Notes: a model not told the origin generated them from the sequence alone. 64,000 nt of DNA from Bimastos eiseni (GCA_959347315.1 OY365813.1:19008625-19072624), one strand, 5' to 3'; shown: positions 32,703 to 44,229, counted from the stretch's first letter. Translations and numbers: made by a program.

Positions 32703-32804
32703 TACCACCATTATTTCTCAATCGTTTTCCCATGCACCCTTGTTCTTTCCCTATTTGTTCTTCTTCCCTCTATATGCATGAATGTATGCATGTATTTACT
32801 AGAG

Positions 32805-33110
32805 CCCTACCGAATAATCGCTTCGTATTCGCTTCGGTATCGCAGTGCCATCAGTCTTAATTCTAAGTTTAGTTAAATTAATAACATAGACTGGAAGAAG
32901 TAGTTAAATTAATAACACAGACTGGAAGAAGGATTAAAAAAATTACATGTAGTAGACTTTTTGCTTTTAGTTATTGTACTAAATTTACTCAACTGAAAAT
33001 TTTGCTCGCATTTAAAATTTTGAAATATGTCTTTAGACTATTCGTATTTGTATTCCGCCGAATAGTTGGTCCAATTATTTGTATTCGGCGAATAGTGAAA
33101 ATCTTAGTAC
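32805..33110. other. Possible MITE-like repeat
   Basis: AGAGCCCTACCGAATAATCG..CTTCGTATTCGCTTCGG and, at the far end, GTATTCGGCGAATAG resemble text at 48560-48670 (AATACTTACGAATAG; GGGACCGACTGG on the other strand). The ends are not clean, so it is not classified. Confidence 0.3.
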
Positions 33111-33173
33111 GTATGTACATATCCATATGCATGTATTTACGTATATAACTGAATGAAAGTAAACGTCACTCAC

Positions 33174-33387
33174 TCTTGACGTTGAGGACGATATCGTATG
33201 TGTCGAGTTCATTCTTCGTGCTGATCTGGCATTGGTAGATTCCCTCATCCATGGGACCGACGTCTTGGATGATGAGGCTCCACTCGCTCATCCTTTGGTT
33301 GAAGTCGACGCTGATCCGACTGTCAGGAGCAAATGGATACATCCCAATGGTCAGAGGATGGACCTCGTTCTGTTTCTTCCACGTCAC
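33174..33387 (-). CDS. Dpr/zig-8-like Ig protein: Ig1 second half
   Basis: Acceptor TTCTGTACTGCAG before 33387, donor GTGAGT after 33174; phase 0 to 1. It encodes VTWKKQNEVHPLTIGMYPFA, ISVDFNQRMSEWSLIIQDVG and MDEGIYQCQISTKNE. The W-K-K...LTIG...DxRIS...W-x-LxIxxV...DEGxYxCQ pattern is that of the first V-type domain in Dpr, zig-8, lachesin and IgLON proteins. It completes the domain begun in exon 35608-35810. Confidence 0.92.
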
Positions 33388-33434
33388 CTGCAGTACAGAA
33401 GCACAGGTAGATATCGGTGGTAGCAGGTAGTCTT

Positions 33435-33575
33435 ATTTGTCGCCAAGGGTTTGCTCAGATTCCTTTTATACTCGCCTTAAAACGTTTTTTTTAGCCGTGC
33501 AGGGGTCAGGAGCGCTCCTGCCAGCTGAGTAGCAGCCTGGAAAAGGCGCTATATAAATCTTCTTAATGAATGAAC
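33435..33575 (+). mobile_element. Short dispersed repeat, LINE-tail family
   Basis: GTCGCCAAGGGTTTGCTCAG, CCTTAAAACG, GGGGTCAGGAGCGCTCCTG and GGCGCTATATAAATCTTCTT plus a TGAATGAA tail match 16275-16425 closely in the same order. Confidence 0.75.
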
Positions 33576-33621
33576 GAGTTATATGTAGACATTTACAACT
33601 GTATACATTCACATATAGGCC

Positions 33622-34219
33622 TGTAACCGTGATTATTCGGAACATTACATTACAATAGATAGCCTCGAACAATTTATATATATAGGTCATTATTATACAT
33701 TAGGTTTAGCTGAACATTCACTAATTCAGACAGTATAGGTTCTGTCAGTCACTCGTGTAGGCTCTAGCAGTTACAGTCAACCCACATTCTAGGGATACCT
33801 TGAGTGGTCAGTAGTTGGCCAATCAAAGTAGTCTGTTCTAGGATAGACCAGTTTCCTCTTTGGCTGAGGAAAGTTTCTTATAAGCTACAGCACTGTTAAG
33901 AACTTGGCAGTCTGACTTCCGAAGAACTCTAACTATCTTGTCAGACTCGTCAACTCGTATCATCTTAGGGTTTGGACATTATCATCTCACCCATACTCGC
34001 ATTAGTAAGTACATGTAACAGTTATGTATTAGTCACAATCATTATATATATATATTATTATTATTACCTCTTCTTCTCTGTATTTAATAAAGATAGTTTG
34101 TATCTGAACTGTCATGTGTCTACTCTTCATGTGTAGCTAGTTTCCCCTAGCATAATCTACTCGTCAACATCTGATATAATAGTAGAGCTAGTCTAAGTAG
34201 AACCTTCAGCGTTCTTACA
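33622..34219. mobile_element. Candidate solo LTR
   Basis: The 598-bp segment starts TGTAACCG and ends TTCTTACA, is flanked by GGCC on both sides (33618-33621, 34220-34223), and holds a TATA-like CTTATAAGC (about 33877-33885) and AATAAA at 34086-34091. The arrangement fits a retroviral-type LTR. No internal coding region is adjacent. A 4-bp duplication is weak evidence. Confidence 0.42.
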
Positions 34220-34239
34220 GGCCTACATATGTGACGCTA

Positions 34240-34965
34240 GGGGTAAAAACCCTGCGCTTGTCGCTTCCGAATTATTGGGATTGAAGCTGAAACAGGTGAG
34301 ATGTGTAAAAATTTGCTTTATATTTCACAAACCTCTATGTCCTCTTTCAATAACTGAAATAAAAAATGTTGCATCCAAATTTTACTTGGAGAAAAATAAC
34401 TTTTATTGCATCTGATGTTAAGATTTGCATTGCAGCAATGGTTAAATGTCCATGTGTTCAAAGGTTAAATCCGCCGTGAACGACCTAATATATTTCATAC
34501 GCCGATCTGCCGCATATTATATAATTTGCAAAGTATCGACTAGGTGTTAACGTTTGTGCTTAGTTTCACAAGGCAAAATTGCAGAGCATTCAAGTAATGG
34601 TTACCAAGAACTTTGATGACATGAATTTTCTGAAACTTTAAATGCGATTTCCTCAGTTGTTATGGCTATACTAATGACAGAGTCAAGTGAGTATAGCATA
34701 AAGGAGAAGTTTTATGGGCGGTCAGTTTTGCGATAAACTGAATAGCGGGCCACCACTGTCTTGTCAATCAAACCTGAACTCATTGAGTGGGGCTACAGTC
34801 AAGAAGGGCCGTATTCAAGTCCACCGCCGGTCAATTCCTTTCAATTGAAATGTCTGAATGCCTCGGAATGGGGCTGGTAGTGTCTGTCAGACAGACATAT
34901 AGAGACAGACAGTCTCTACATATACCTATCCTGTAGGCCTAAACACACGAGCACAGCGGCAGCAC
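34240..34965. other. No gene recognised
   Basis: AT-rich sequence in a Dpr-like gene intron; no motif or repeat could be supported. Confidence 0.4.
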
Positions 34966-34969
34966 AGGT

Positions 34970-35018
34970 GTATATATATATATAATCATCATCGTGTGAT
35001 GATTATATATATATATAC
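34970..35018. repeat. Perfect 22-bp stem hairpin
   Basis: GTATATATATATATAATCATCA-type left arm (34970-34991) pairs perfectly with 34997-35018 across a 5-base loop TCGTG. The non-TA part of the stem (ATAATCATCA) shows this is more than a TA run. Confidence 0.9.
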
Positions 35019-35479
35019 ATATATATATAATCTGTGCTGTGCTATACATAGGAGATGAAACTATAATAATAATAATAATATCTGTTTCACAACGAAGACA
35101 GGCACGAATACAGGCACGAAGGCATATGAGTGGCATATCAAGTACAGGTGTGTAGATGCATATAATTACAGGGACTTCTATAAGGACCAACAATTGTTTC
35201 AAGTGTTATTTCCAGTGCATTTCCCTCAGCTGTCTACTTGGCCCATTTGAGCCTATTCAGATAGACTGACCACAGCGGTCCATTTGGTTAAGTTTGTACC
35301 CCAGGAGGATGAGATGCTTTTGGGAGATCTGATTGGTAGCTAGCAGGCGGCAGGTATTCATTAGACCACGCCTCACAAACCTTGGGCTTTAAGTTAGAAA
35401 AAAGGCATTTTGATTCTGTAAGAGGTATTTGGAAGCAGATGCATTGTAGAATACGACTGAATAAAATGATCAAAAACCA

Positions 35480-35585
35480 TCAAATTACGGGTTTTGCATG
35501 CATACATACAAACATGCAAGCATATGCACAAAATAAATAAACACACAAACACACACACATACACACACAAACAGTCACACATACA
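35480..35585 (+). repeat. (CA)n-rich microsatellite
   Basis: CACACAAACACACACACATA-type sequence next to the Dpr-like exon donor. Confidence 0.85.
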
Positions 35586-35607
35586 AGCACGGGCCTCTAT
35601 TGCTTAC

Positions 35608-35810
35608 AGTTTTCGTTCCTAGGTTGTCGACCCGACAGCGTAGAACGGCTCTGTCTCCGGGTGAGACCGTCATGTTGTTAGAGGTCGGTCTGAAGATGGG
35701 GCGTAATGGGTCGTTGCTATTGGAGACTGAAATGTAGGATGACAGTCTCTGGCGACTCACGAACACATCGGATGCTGATGCTGCTGAAGATGCCATGGCC
35801 CATTGGCAGG
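35608..35810 (-). CDS. Dpr/zig-8-like Ig protein: Ig1 first half
   Basis: The donor GTAAGC after 35608 is firm (phase 0). The reading frame holds PIFRPTSNNMTVSPGDRAVL then RCRVDNLGTKT, the first beta-strands and first Cys of the V-type domain. It joins in frame to VTWKKQ of 33387. The 5' limit is less sure: an acceptor GTCTTGAAG places the start at 35810 in phase 1, and an ATG lies at 35796. The upstream part, CQWAMASSAASASDVFVSRQ, is not conserved text. Confidence 0.85.
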
Positions 35811-35869
35811 CTTCAAGACCAACAACAATTACAAGCGTAGCAATTGTATTGTCTATATAGGTTGCTTAT

Positions 35870-36240
35870 GTATGTATTATGTATGAATAACTATCTGTGT
35901 ATTATGTATGTATACATGTATGTAATGTATGCATGAGTTTATTTATGTATGGATGTTACGTATGTACGAATACTATATTTGCATGTATCAATATATATGT
36001 GTATGTGTGTATGTATGAATGTATGAATGTAATGTTTGTATGCATGTATGAATATTATATATGAATTTAAAATGTTTGTATTTGTGAATGTCATGTATGT
36101 ATGTCTTACGCATGAATGTATGCATGTATTTGTGTATGTATGCATGTATGTGTGTGTGTATGAATATATTTAGGCATGCATGAATACAATGCACATGCAT
36201 GCATGTATAAATGTATGTACGCATGTTCTAAGTATCTATG
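35870..36240 (+). repeat. TGTATG-type microsatellite
   Basis: Imperfect ATGTATGTATGAATG repeats; His/Thr/Ile-rich antisense frames are artefacts. Confidence 0.9.
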
Positions 36241-36364
36241 TATTTTTATATGTACATAAATATGCATACCCAAGCTCTGTTTTCCTGTACGTACATGTTT
36301 GTGAAAGCCATTGTGGCGCTGTGCATGATTATTATCCATATAGTATATAAATTCTGGTTTATAG

Positions 36365-36590
36365 CTAGATAGATGGAGATGGATAACTAGATACGGACAG
36401 ACAACAGACACAAACACACAGAAAAGGAAAGAAAGAGAGATACATAGGCGGAACGACGTAGTCGCGGAAAAGGACACGCCAATAAAGAGAAAGACAAAGA
36501 GAGAAACAGAGAGACAGACAGACATACATACAGACAGAGACAGAGACAGAGACAGAGAGAGAAAAAGAGAGAGAGACGGCTTCAGACTAA
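36365..36590 (+). repeat. GACA/GAGA purine-rich microsatellite
   Basis: GAGACAGACAGACATACATA and similar. Confidence 0.85.
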
Positions 36591-36904
36591 TTTGCAATTA
36601 TCGGCTGCTGACAAAGTCGATTCTTCTTCTGCCTCCATCTTTAATGACGTCGTCCGTTTTAATTGGCTGACGGCTTAGTGCGATCTCGTCCCTTCTGATT
36701 GGATCCGAATAGACCGGATATAATAATAATTGGTCTTATTATTGGCTATAATCAGTGGAATGCGTAAAAATAATCTTTGGCGGAAGGAACGCAATCGTTA
36801 TCTGATTAATCGTTAAAGACTCCGTTTGTCAAGTTTCGTCTGGCATTCTGAAGCTTTTGTGAATAAACCATTACTATTAATTTCTCGGCTTTCTCCTGCC
36901 TCCG

Positions 36905-37150
36905 TCCATAACAAAACTAACCAAGCTCAGTTCGGAAAAACTAACCAGGTCAGGTCGCATGCACTAACTTGGTCAGGTCGAGTAAACTAACTAGGTTAGG
37001 TCGGATAAGATGATTAGGTCAGATTGGGTAAAATTAACTAAGTCGTGTCAGATCTAGTCTTAAATTATGTGATCTAACCAAATCCAATGAAATTAGATAT
37101 GATAAGATATGATTTAATCTGATCCAGTCTTCTCAAATCTAATGATCTAA
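36905..37150 (+). repeat. About 25-30 bp degenerate tandem repeat
   Basis: Repeated AACTAACCAGGTCAGGTCG-like units drift into GATCTAATC-rich sequence immediately left of the TTA array. Confidence 0.75.
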
Positions 37151-37197
37151 TCATTATCAACACAACCCCATTTTCCTTCTTCTAGTCCTTCTTCTGA

Positions 37198-37221
37198 ATA
37201 TCATTATTATTATTGTTATTA

Positions 37222-37285
<64 letters not shown>
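37198..37285 (+). repeat. (TTA)n array at 3' side of RLE element
   Basis: Nearly pure TTA repeats. In the element's own orientation this is a (TAA)n sequence directly after its 3' end. Confidence 0.97.
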
Positions 37286-37289
<4 letters not shown>

Positions 37290-40200
37290 GTTTCACATTA
37301 TGCTGTTATCGCCCATGATGAGCTAAGTGAGTGTTGGCAATGTCCCGAAGAGGCAGGCGGCGTTCCCACGCTGAAGAACAACCGAGATACGTTGGAACAG
37401 AAATGACGTCTCCATTGGATCGTGGGTTACAGCACTCGTTCGACTACCCAACTCTGAGATGAACTGCAGTCCTTCACTGCTCCAAGCGCCGCAGGATTCC
37501 AAGGAGAGGGCTACGAAGTCGTGGGTGTTGGTTATGGTGGAATACTTGGCCCTTTTTGTCTTAGCTGCGCGTTCGGCTGCTTCGCCAGCTCTGATAGATG
37601 TGTCGACAAGATGTGACTTGGCGTAGGTGTCGGGCACTGTCACATCCCATGCCAGACATCGACCACGTGTCCAAGGAATGAGCGTGACGCCGTCCGGTCG
37701 CTTTCCATCTTCTCTTACCAAGCCGAGAGGTTCCTTTTGCGCTGGAATCTTCGCCCTGCCAAGAGCTCTCCAGATGACATCGTTCAACATGCTATGTCGT
37801 TGATGTTTTCCGCTGCCTCTTCTACAAATTAGTCCATGGAGCCCTTTTGCGTCGACGCTCTCTTGACAGTGGTGACACAAATGTGGCTCGCAGAGCGTCG
37901 TTCCTAGCCTCAACCCGGCTGCCAGTCGTACATCCTCGTTTGAGAGGCGCAGGCCTAGGGCAGTCACAGGGGGCGCTAGCATCCAGTCTCCAGAATGACG
38001 TGCTCGTGAGGCCAGCAGGCGAGCACGGTCGCATGGATTGTTATTGGAATCCAGCAGACCTTTCCATGCCTTGTCTGTGAATCGGAGGTCCCATTCTTTC
38101 TGGCGATGACTCGCTAATCCTGTTGGTGGTTCTGCATCTGTCAGGGTCTTCCAAGCGTTGAGTGCTGAACTCGCAAGTTCATATGGTTCCTCAGCAGGTA
38201 GGTAGGATGTTGGTAGGATGCATGCCTGGAGTTCGCTTGTACTAGCAGCAGAAGCCAGAAAGGCAGAAAGTGCCAGCGTAGATGCACAACGAACTCCCAG
38301 ACCACCATCTCTCACGGGCAAAGAAGCCTGGATCCAACGGTCATTGTCAAGGTCCACATTTAAAATGGTTGACAGTCCTTCTCTCAGCAGTTGATCAAAC
38401 CGTGCCAAGCCCGGGCAATCAGCGCAGACGGCTGTGCGCAGACTGTACAAGAGCTTCGGTACACTTAGACTGTTTCTCAGCAGAACCAGAGCGTCATGTG
38501 TATAAAGCAAGGACAATCTTCCGATTGCCCCCTCGAGGTCATTAGCCTTTGAATTAACGACCATGTTCACAGCTGGACCTGGAATCAGAGGTGCACCCAA
38601 CAAGGTCATGTCCTTGAGGGCTATGCTCGTGAACTCTTGGAACGCAGGGTCATTGTTCGGCATCTGGGTGTTGTGACACGTGATTTCGCATTTGCTGCGG
38701 TTCAATAGCAATCCCAGATTCTTTGATTCCTGCTCGATTAATTGAACGTCGTCGGCCACTGTTTCCTTGTTACCTCCCAATGTCAGGTCATCCAGATATC
38801 CGATACGCAGATCCGAACGAAGCTTCATCAGAATCGGTTGCAGCACAAGACAGAATTCCAGAGGTTCCAAAGGATCGCCTTGCTGCGTTCCTTCTTCGGA
38901 TCGATTTATGTTTGAACCATAGCGCAACAGTGGACGGTTTGAATAGGCAGCGTGAGCAAAGTGGTAGAGTTCTGGGATCTCTCTAGCAGAAGACAATCTC
39001 TGCGCAGAGTGTTAAAGGTATTGGCGAAGTCGAACTTCACTAGGACGCTGTCTTCAGGCATTGTGGCTATCCAACGACGTGTCGCATGGACAGCTGCCTC
39101 AGCGCCTCCTGGAATGCCTACCCCAAGCTGAATGGGGGCGAGCAGTTGAGACAGCCTTGTTACCGCATGCGAATTAGCGCACTTTGCCGCCATACGACGC
39201 CACGTGTAGCCCACGGCGATCGGTCTTATGCCTCCGTCCTTCTTGCTCAGGGCTAAAAGGTTTGCCCCATAGATGACCTCATTCACCTCCTCGGTCGGAT
39301 AGACCTCCCTTTAGAAGCAGATTGACAAGGTCAGATAGATGTTGCCCGATGTTGTCATCTACTCCATAGGCTATCATATCCTTTAAGTGTTGTGGAGTTA
39401 TGCCATCTGGACCACCAGCCGAACCAGCAGGGAAAGAGGAGATTGCCTTAGCGACATCTTCTTTAGAAACTTGAAGCGGGATGAAGCGATCGGAACTGTC
39501 TGGATCACACGGTGTTCTCCTGTCCACTGGCGCAGGCGGGTGCTTTTTCTTAAGCGCGGCCAGAGTTTCCTGTGTGTCCAGCGCCGGCTTATCCTCGCTG
39601 CAGATGAGACGGATGGCTGCTTTGAAATTGCCTTCCTCCAGCTTGCTTGCAACTGTTGAGGCTAAATACCTGGCGTGGTCGCATTTAGCGGACTTGAGCT
39701 TACGACTTGACGTCGATGGCAATTCATCGTTAGTCGACTGGTCTGGACACTGCAGTCCCCATTCAGTAATGCGGGACAAAATCATCTTGGTCATGTTGTG
39801 CTTTCGTCCACCTCTTCGTGGCTTCACTAGTGCAGTTCCACCGAAGGCCAGCAAATCGAACCATTTTGCAACGCAATTTGGTTCTCTTACAATTGCTTGG
39901 ATTATATCGGCCAGGAGAACAGCACAAGATGGCCTTGCTGCTTTTGGGATTCTCTTAATGAGAAGACCGGGTGAAGCAGGATGTGAGAGGCGAGAAGCGA
40001 TCTGCCCAACATCCGTTGACAGATCCCGTGAGAAAGGGATCTGCACGCTAGTGGTAGAAGACGACTGTCGTGTGGTATTATGCTTTAAAGGGCCGTCCGC
40101 CGGTGGCTGGTCAGAACCTGGACAAGGGGCGATTCGAGGGCCGTGCCGGTGCATCGTGCCATCTGAGGCATGGGTTTTGAAGGATAACCAACACACCCCG

Positions 40201-40567
40201 CAAACCCCCTGGCCCTTACATGGTTTTTGACTCATCTGAGTTTCAATTCGGTTTGTTTTCTAATGCCCCGCCATTTAAACAGTAATCGTTGCCATTGGCA
40301 ACGTTGACGTCGCTGACCTTAAAGCATGGCAAGCGGCCATCAATTCAAATGCACGGCTACATATAAGTTGAAACGAAAGTTTGACAAACCAATCGTGTTG
40401 TGGTCTTGGCGAATAAGATGTGGTGAATATAATCAATCGGGTCTCGAGTTGTTAATCCATTAGACGATGCTAAAAACCAACCCTGACGATTACTCGATTA
40501 CGCGGTATTTTTGCTAAATAGTCGGACATTAAAAACTTTCCGCCAACCATGTACGCTAATATTCGTA
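37286..40567 (-). mobile_element. Near-full-length RLE-type non-LTR retrotransposon (copy B)
   Basis: About 3.3 kb between two TTA arrays (37198-37285 and 40568-40635). It carries a 5' UTR (40236-40567), one original ORF now broken by two frameshifts, and a 3' UTR ending ..GGGCGATAACAGCATAATGT. The domains in order (Cys/His N-terminus, RT, C-terminal zinc cluster, PD...D nuclease) are those of R2/R4/NeSL/HERO-group elements, which cleave specific targets with a restriction-like nuclease. Clade not assigned. Confidence 0.9.
37323..40235 (-). pseudogene. RT-endonuclease polyprotein of copy B, two frameshifts
   Basis: First frame (39279-40235, 318 codons): CKGQGVCGVCWLSFK...MHRHG, a possible zinc finger, then AISSFPAGSAGGPDGITPQH, the RT lead-in. 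Second frame (38906-39286): LALSKKDGGIRPIAVGYTWR and VLVKFDFANTFNTLRRD (RT motif A). Third frame (37323-38996, 557 codons): EGTQQGDPLEPLEFCL (motif B), RIGYLDDLTLGG (YLDD catalytic motif, 38787-38798), CEPHLCHHCQE..HGLICRRGSGKHQRH and GKRPDGVTLIPWTRGRCLAW then DVTV, a PD-x15-D nuclease core. Shifts near 39283 and 39000 inactivate it. All key catalytic residues remain, so decay is recent. Confidence 0.9.
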
Positions 40568-40574
40568 TTATTTT

Positions 40575-40622
<48 letters not shown>

Positions 40623-40635
40623 ATTATTATTATTA
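40568..40635 (+). repeat. (TTA)n array between copies B and B'
   Basis: TTA repeats separate the 5' end of copy B from the 3' end of copy B'. Confidence 0.95.
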
Positions 40636-41006
40636 TATTATGCTGTTATCGCCCATGTGGGTGAGCTAAGCGAGTGGTGGCATTGTCCCGAAGAGGCAGG
40701 CGGCGTTCCCACGCTGAAGAACAACCGAGATACGTTGGAACAGAAATGACGTCTCCATTGGATCGTGGGTTGCAGCACTCGTTCGACTACCCAACTCTGA
40801 GATGAACTGCAGTCCTTCACTGCTCCAAGCGCCGCCGGATTCCAAGGAGAGGGCTACGAAGTCGTGGGTGTTGGTTATAGTGGAATACTTGGCCCTCTTC
40901 GTCTTAGCTGCGCGTTCGGCTGCTTCGCCAGCTCTGATAGATGTGTCGGCAAGATGTGACTTGGCGTAGGTGTCGGGCACTGTCACATTCCATGCCAGAC
41001 ATCGAT
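40636..41006 (-). mobile_element. 5'-truncated RLE retrotransposon (copy B')
   Basis: It repeats the terminal 370 bases of copy B (37291-37660) with only a handful of differences, for example an extra GTGG near 40658 and CCATGCCAGACATCGA where it stops. It encodes the last 100 or so residues, from TVPDTYAKSHL to the stop. It is flanked by TTA arrays on both sides. Confidence 0.93.
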
Positions 41007-41119
41007 ATTATCATTATTATTATTACTATTATTATTATTATTATTATTACTATTATTCTCTTCATCTTCTTCTTCTTCATCTGCTTATGCATCATCATCA
41101 TCATCATCAACATCATCAC

Positions 41120-41155
<36 letters not shown>

Positions 41156-41230
41156 TGTCATCGTCATCGTCATCGTCCTCGTCCTCGTCGTCGTAATCAT
41201 CATCATCTTCTTCTTCTTCGTCTTCTTCTT
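41003..41230 (+). repeat. (TTA)n, (CAT)n, (CGT)n, (CTT)n compound microsatellite
   Basis: Successive trinucleotide arrays from the truncated end of copy B'. Confidence 0.95.
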
Positions 41231-41739
41231 ACACTACACAGGCGGTCTAGTCGATATCTATAGCACGAAAGCCACATTGCTATCACCCGACCGACCATAG
41301 GATAGTGCTCTGATTCCCGGCACAAAGACTAACCGCACTATTCACCGTCACACCCACCACATCGACCCCACCCCTCTACGACCCTTCTGACCGCCATTCC
41401 TCGCCGACCCACTCGGTCGTGTACCTGCACTTCCACTGCGGTTGAAGCATCTCCGGCGGCAGAGGATGCTTCGGCTATGGAGACAGGGATCACGTTAAAT
41501 CATTGCGCCGATGTTTACTGCCAAGAGGAATGGTTCTGCTCGTTTGGCACCACAGAATCGATCGGTTCTTTGTCATCCTTCTTCCTCTGCCTATTCGTCA
41601 TCATCATCATCGTCGTCGTCGTCATCATCTTTCTGTTTCATGTTCCTCTATATTTCATCATCCCCCTTCTTGTACTTCTTCCATTCTGTCTTCTCTGCTT
41701 CACGAACCGCACCTCACGTTTCGTCTTACATTCGAGTTA

Positions 41740-42500
41740 TTAGCTTTCTTCAGCTCTTTCTTCAGCTCTTTCTTCAGCTCTTTCTTCACTGCCTCATCCC
41801 ATTCTTATCGATTTTCTCTCTGCTTCTACTCTTTGAGTTCATCCTATTCCTATTCCCTCTCTTCCTTTCCTTATCTTTCAATTTTTCCTATTCCTATTGA
41901 TCCATTTCTTTAATCCTTTTTAAATTCTTCTTCCTATTCCTATTCCTTCTCTTCCTTTCCTTATCTTTTAATTCTTCCTATTCCTATTGATCCCTTTCTT
42001 TAATCCTCTTTTAATTCTTCCTATTCTTATTCCTTCTCTTTCTTTCCTCCTCTTTGCTACTTCTTTCTATTCATATTGATCCTCTTTTTCCTCCTCTTTT
42101 AATTCTTCCTATTTTTATTCCTTCTCTTTCTTTCCTTCTCTTTGCTTCTTCTTCCTACTCCTATTGATCCCTTTCTTTAATCCTCTTTTAATTCTTCCTA
42201 TTCCTATTCATTCTCTTTCTTTCCTCCTCTTTTACTTCTACCTGTTATTATTCGTCTTCATCGTCTTTATTCTCTTCCATTGGTCTCATTTATCTCTTCC
42301 TCCTCTTTCGTCTTCTCCCCAACACGCCACTTCCTGTTGCTTTCACTGATTCTTTCCACCATCGTCCTTCTCTTTCACTCCCTATTCTCCTCTTATTCTC
42401 CTCTTCTACTCCTCTTATTCTCCTCTTATTCTCCTCTTCTACTCCTCTTATTAGCCTCTTATTCTCCACTAATTCTCCTCTTATTCTCCTTTTCTATTCT
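41740..42500 (+). repeat. Polypyrimidine minisatellite
   Basis: About 80-100 bp units containing TTAATTCTTCCTATTCCTAT and GATCCCTTTCTTTAATCCTC, followed by (TATTCTCCTCT)n-like repeats at 42390-42490. Confidence 0.88.
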
Positions 42501-42599
42501 TCCTTTTATATCCAACGACTTCTGCATCCTGTTTAACACTTTCAGAATACAAGTGTGTCTACTAGCATATGCAAAACAATTGCCTTTTCAACAAAATCA

Positions 42600-42850
42600 T
42601 CAGCAGCATCACCACCACCACCATTAAAAATATCATCATCATCTTTATCATCAATATTATTGTCATAGCCGTCATCCTAATGTCTATTTCTCACCATATC
42701 AGCAACACCAACCTCTTACTCATGATGATCATTAGTAATAATGATCATGAATGATCATTATTATCAGAATTTTCGTATAATCACCATCATCAGCATCGTC
42801 TTCATATGCATCTTTATCACCGTCATCATCGTCACCGTAATCGTCATCGT
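42600..42850 (+). repeat. ATC-rich repeats with local palindromes
   Basis: CATCATCATCTT repeats; 42725-42765 contains overlapping ATGATCATT inverted repeats. Confidence 0.75.
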
Positions 42851-43754
42851 CGACGCAGTTGAATAACTTGTGGAGCAATTCCCACCAATGGCAAACAGCG
42901 TCGAATGTCATCAGCCAACTCATACATATGGATGTTTGCAGTCACGCACAACTATCGACCTATGTCTGCAAATACACGTCTCCACTCCTACACCTGCCGC
43001 TACTGTCACTGCTAATACTGATATTGTATACTTACTGCCTCTACTACTACTTCAACAATTACTACTATTACTACATTCACTTCCATTACTGCCAATACTA
43101 CTACGACAACTAGTAATAGTAATTGTAATATTAATAATCGGGGTGTAACAAGCGAGGTTAGGGGGGCACCGGCCCCCAAATTTCAAAACTGGGGCAAAGC
43201 CCCCCAGTTTTAATGCTCAGTGCCCCCATATGCCCCCAAATCGGTTCTTTTTATGTTTATCTAATGGCTGTTTAAGATTACCTTTGTTAAAATAATTTGT
43301 ACCCCCCATTTTTCAAATTTCTGGATGGGGACAAAATTAAAAAAGTGGGGCTGCAAAAAAATTTGTTGCGCTTCATATTTTATAAAATATGCCCCCCTTT
43401 TCAAAACCTTGTTAAACCGCTGGTAATAATAATGATAATAATATAAAATAATAATAATAATAATAAATATAACTATGAATAAATTGTCATTGGTCATAAA
43501 CGTCATAGCGATACAAAAACGTATAACGCGATGGTGCTCATGGGCAATTTCGAGAGCCAGCAAATATCCGGACATTTCATTTCTGCAACAGTTCTTATTC
43601 GTGTCCATGAGGGATCATGCAAACCACAGGGCAAAAACTATATTGAAAATAAAAATAATGGTAATTATAATAATAATAAAATAATTGAAAATGGTCAACT
43701 AAAAACTGATGAGTCTGTGTCTATGTTAGATGATTTACGAAAAAATAAAAAAAT

Positions 43755-43796
43755 AAATAAGTAATGATAATAATGATGATAATTATAATAATAATA

Positions 43797-43833
<37 letters not shown>

Positions 43834-43853
43834 TAATAATAATAACAACAACG

Positions 43854-43897
<44 letters not shown>

Positions 43898-43905
43898 TGT
43901 AGACA
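43755..43905 (+). repeat. (AAT)n array
   Basis: AATAATAATAATAATAATAA with interruptions; no retrotransposon is attached at this array. Confidence 0.95.
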
Positions 43906-43914
43906 CATAGGCCT

Positions 43915-44225
43915 ATTAAGAAACAGAGAGATAGGCAGAGAGACAAGAGAGGGAGAGAAAGAGACATAGACAGACAGAGAGGCAGATAGAGAGACAGAAA
44001 GACAGACAGACAGAGACACAGACACAGATAAAGGCAGAGAAAGACAGATGGCGATAGAGACAGAGAGAAAAAAGGAGACAGACAGAAAGAGAGACAGACA
44101 GACGGACAGAGATAGAGCAAGATAGAGAGAGGTAGAAAGGGACAGAGACAGTGACAAACAGAGAATGACAGACAGGCAGACAGACAGACAGACAGACAGA
44201 GAGAAGCAGAGGGAGAGAAAGGAAG
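43915..44225 (+). repeat. (GACA/GAGA)n microsatellite
   Basis: CAGACAGACAGACAGACAGA-type purine-rich repeat; Ser/Leu/Cys antisense frames are artefacts. Confidence 0.95.
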
Positions 44226-44229
44226 AAGA

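Noticed and set aside
31371..32733. Long antisense open frames of Leu/Ser/Phe (343-446 codons)
   Set aside because: They are translations of the GA minisatellite; only the last part (31394-31681) is a real Ig exon, entered through a splice acceptor, not by read-through.
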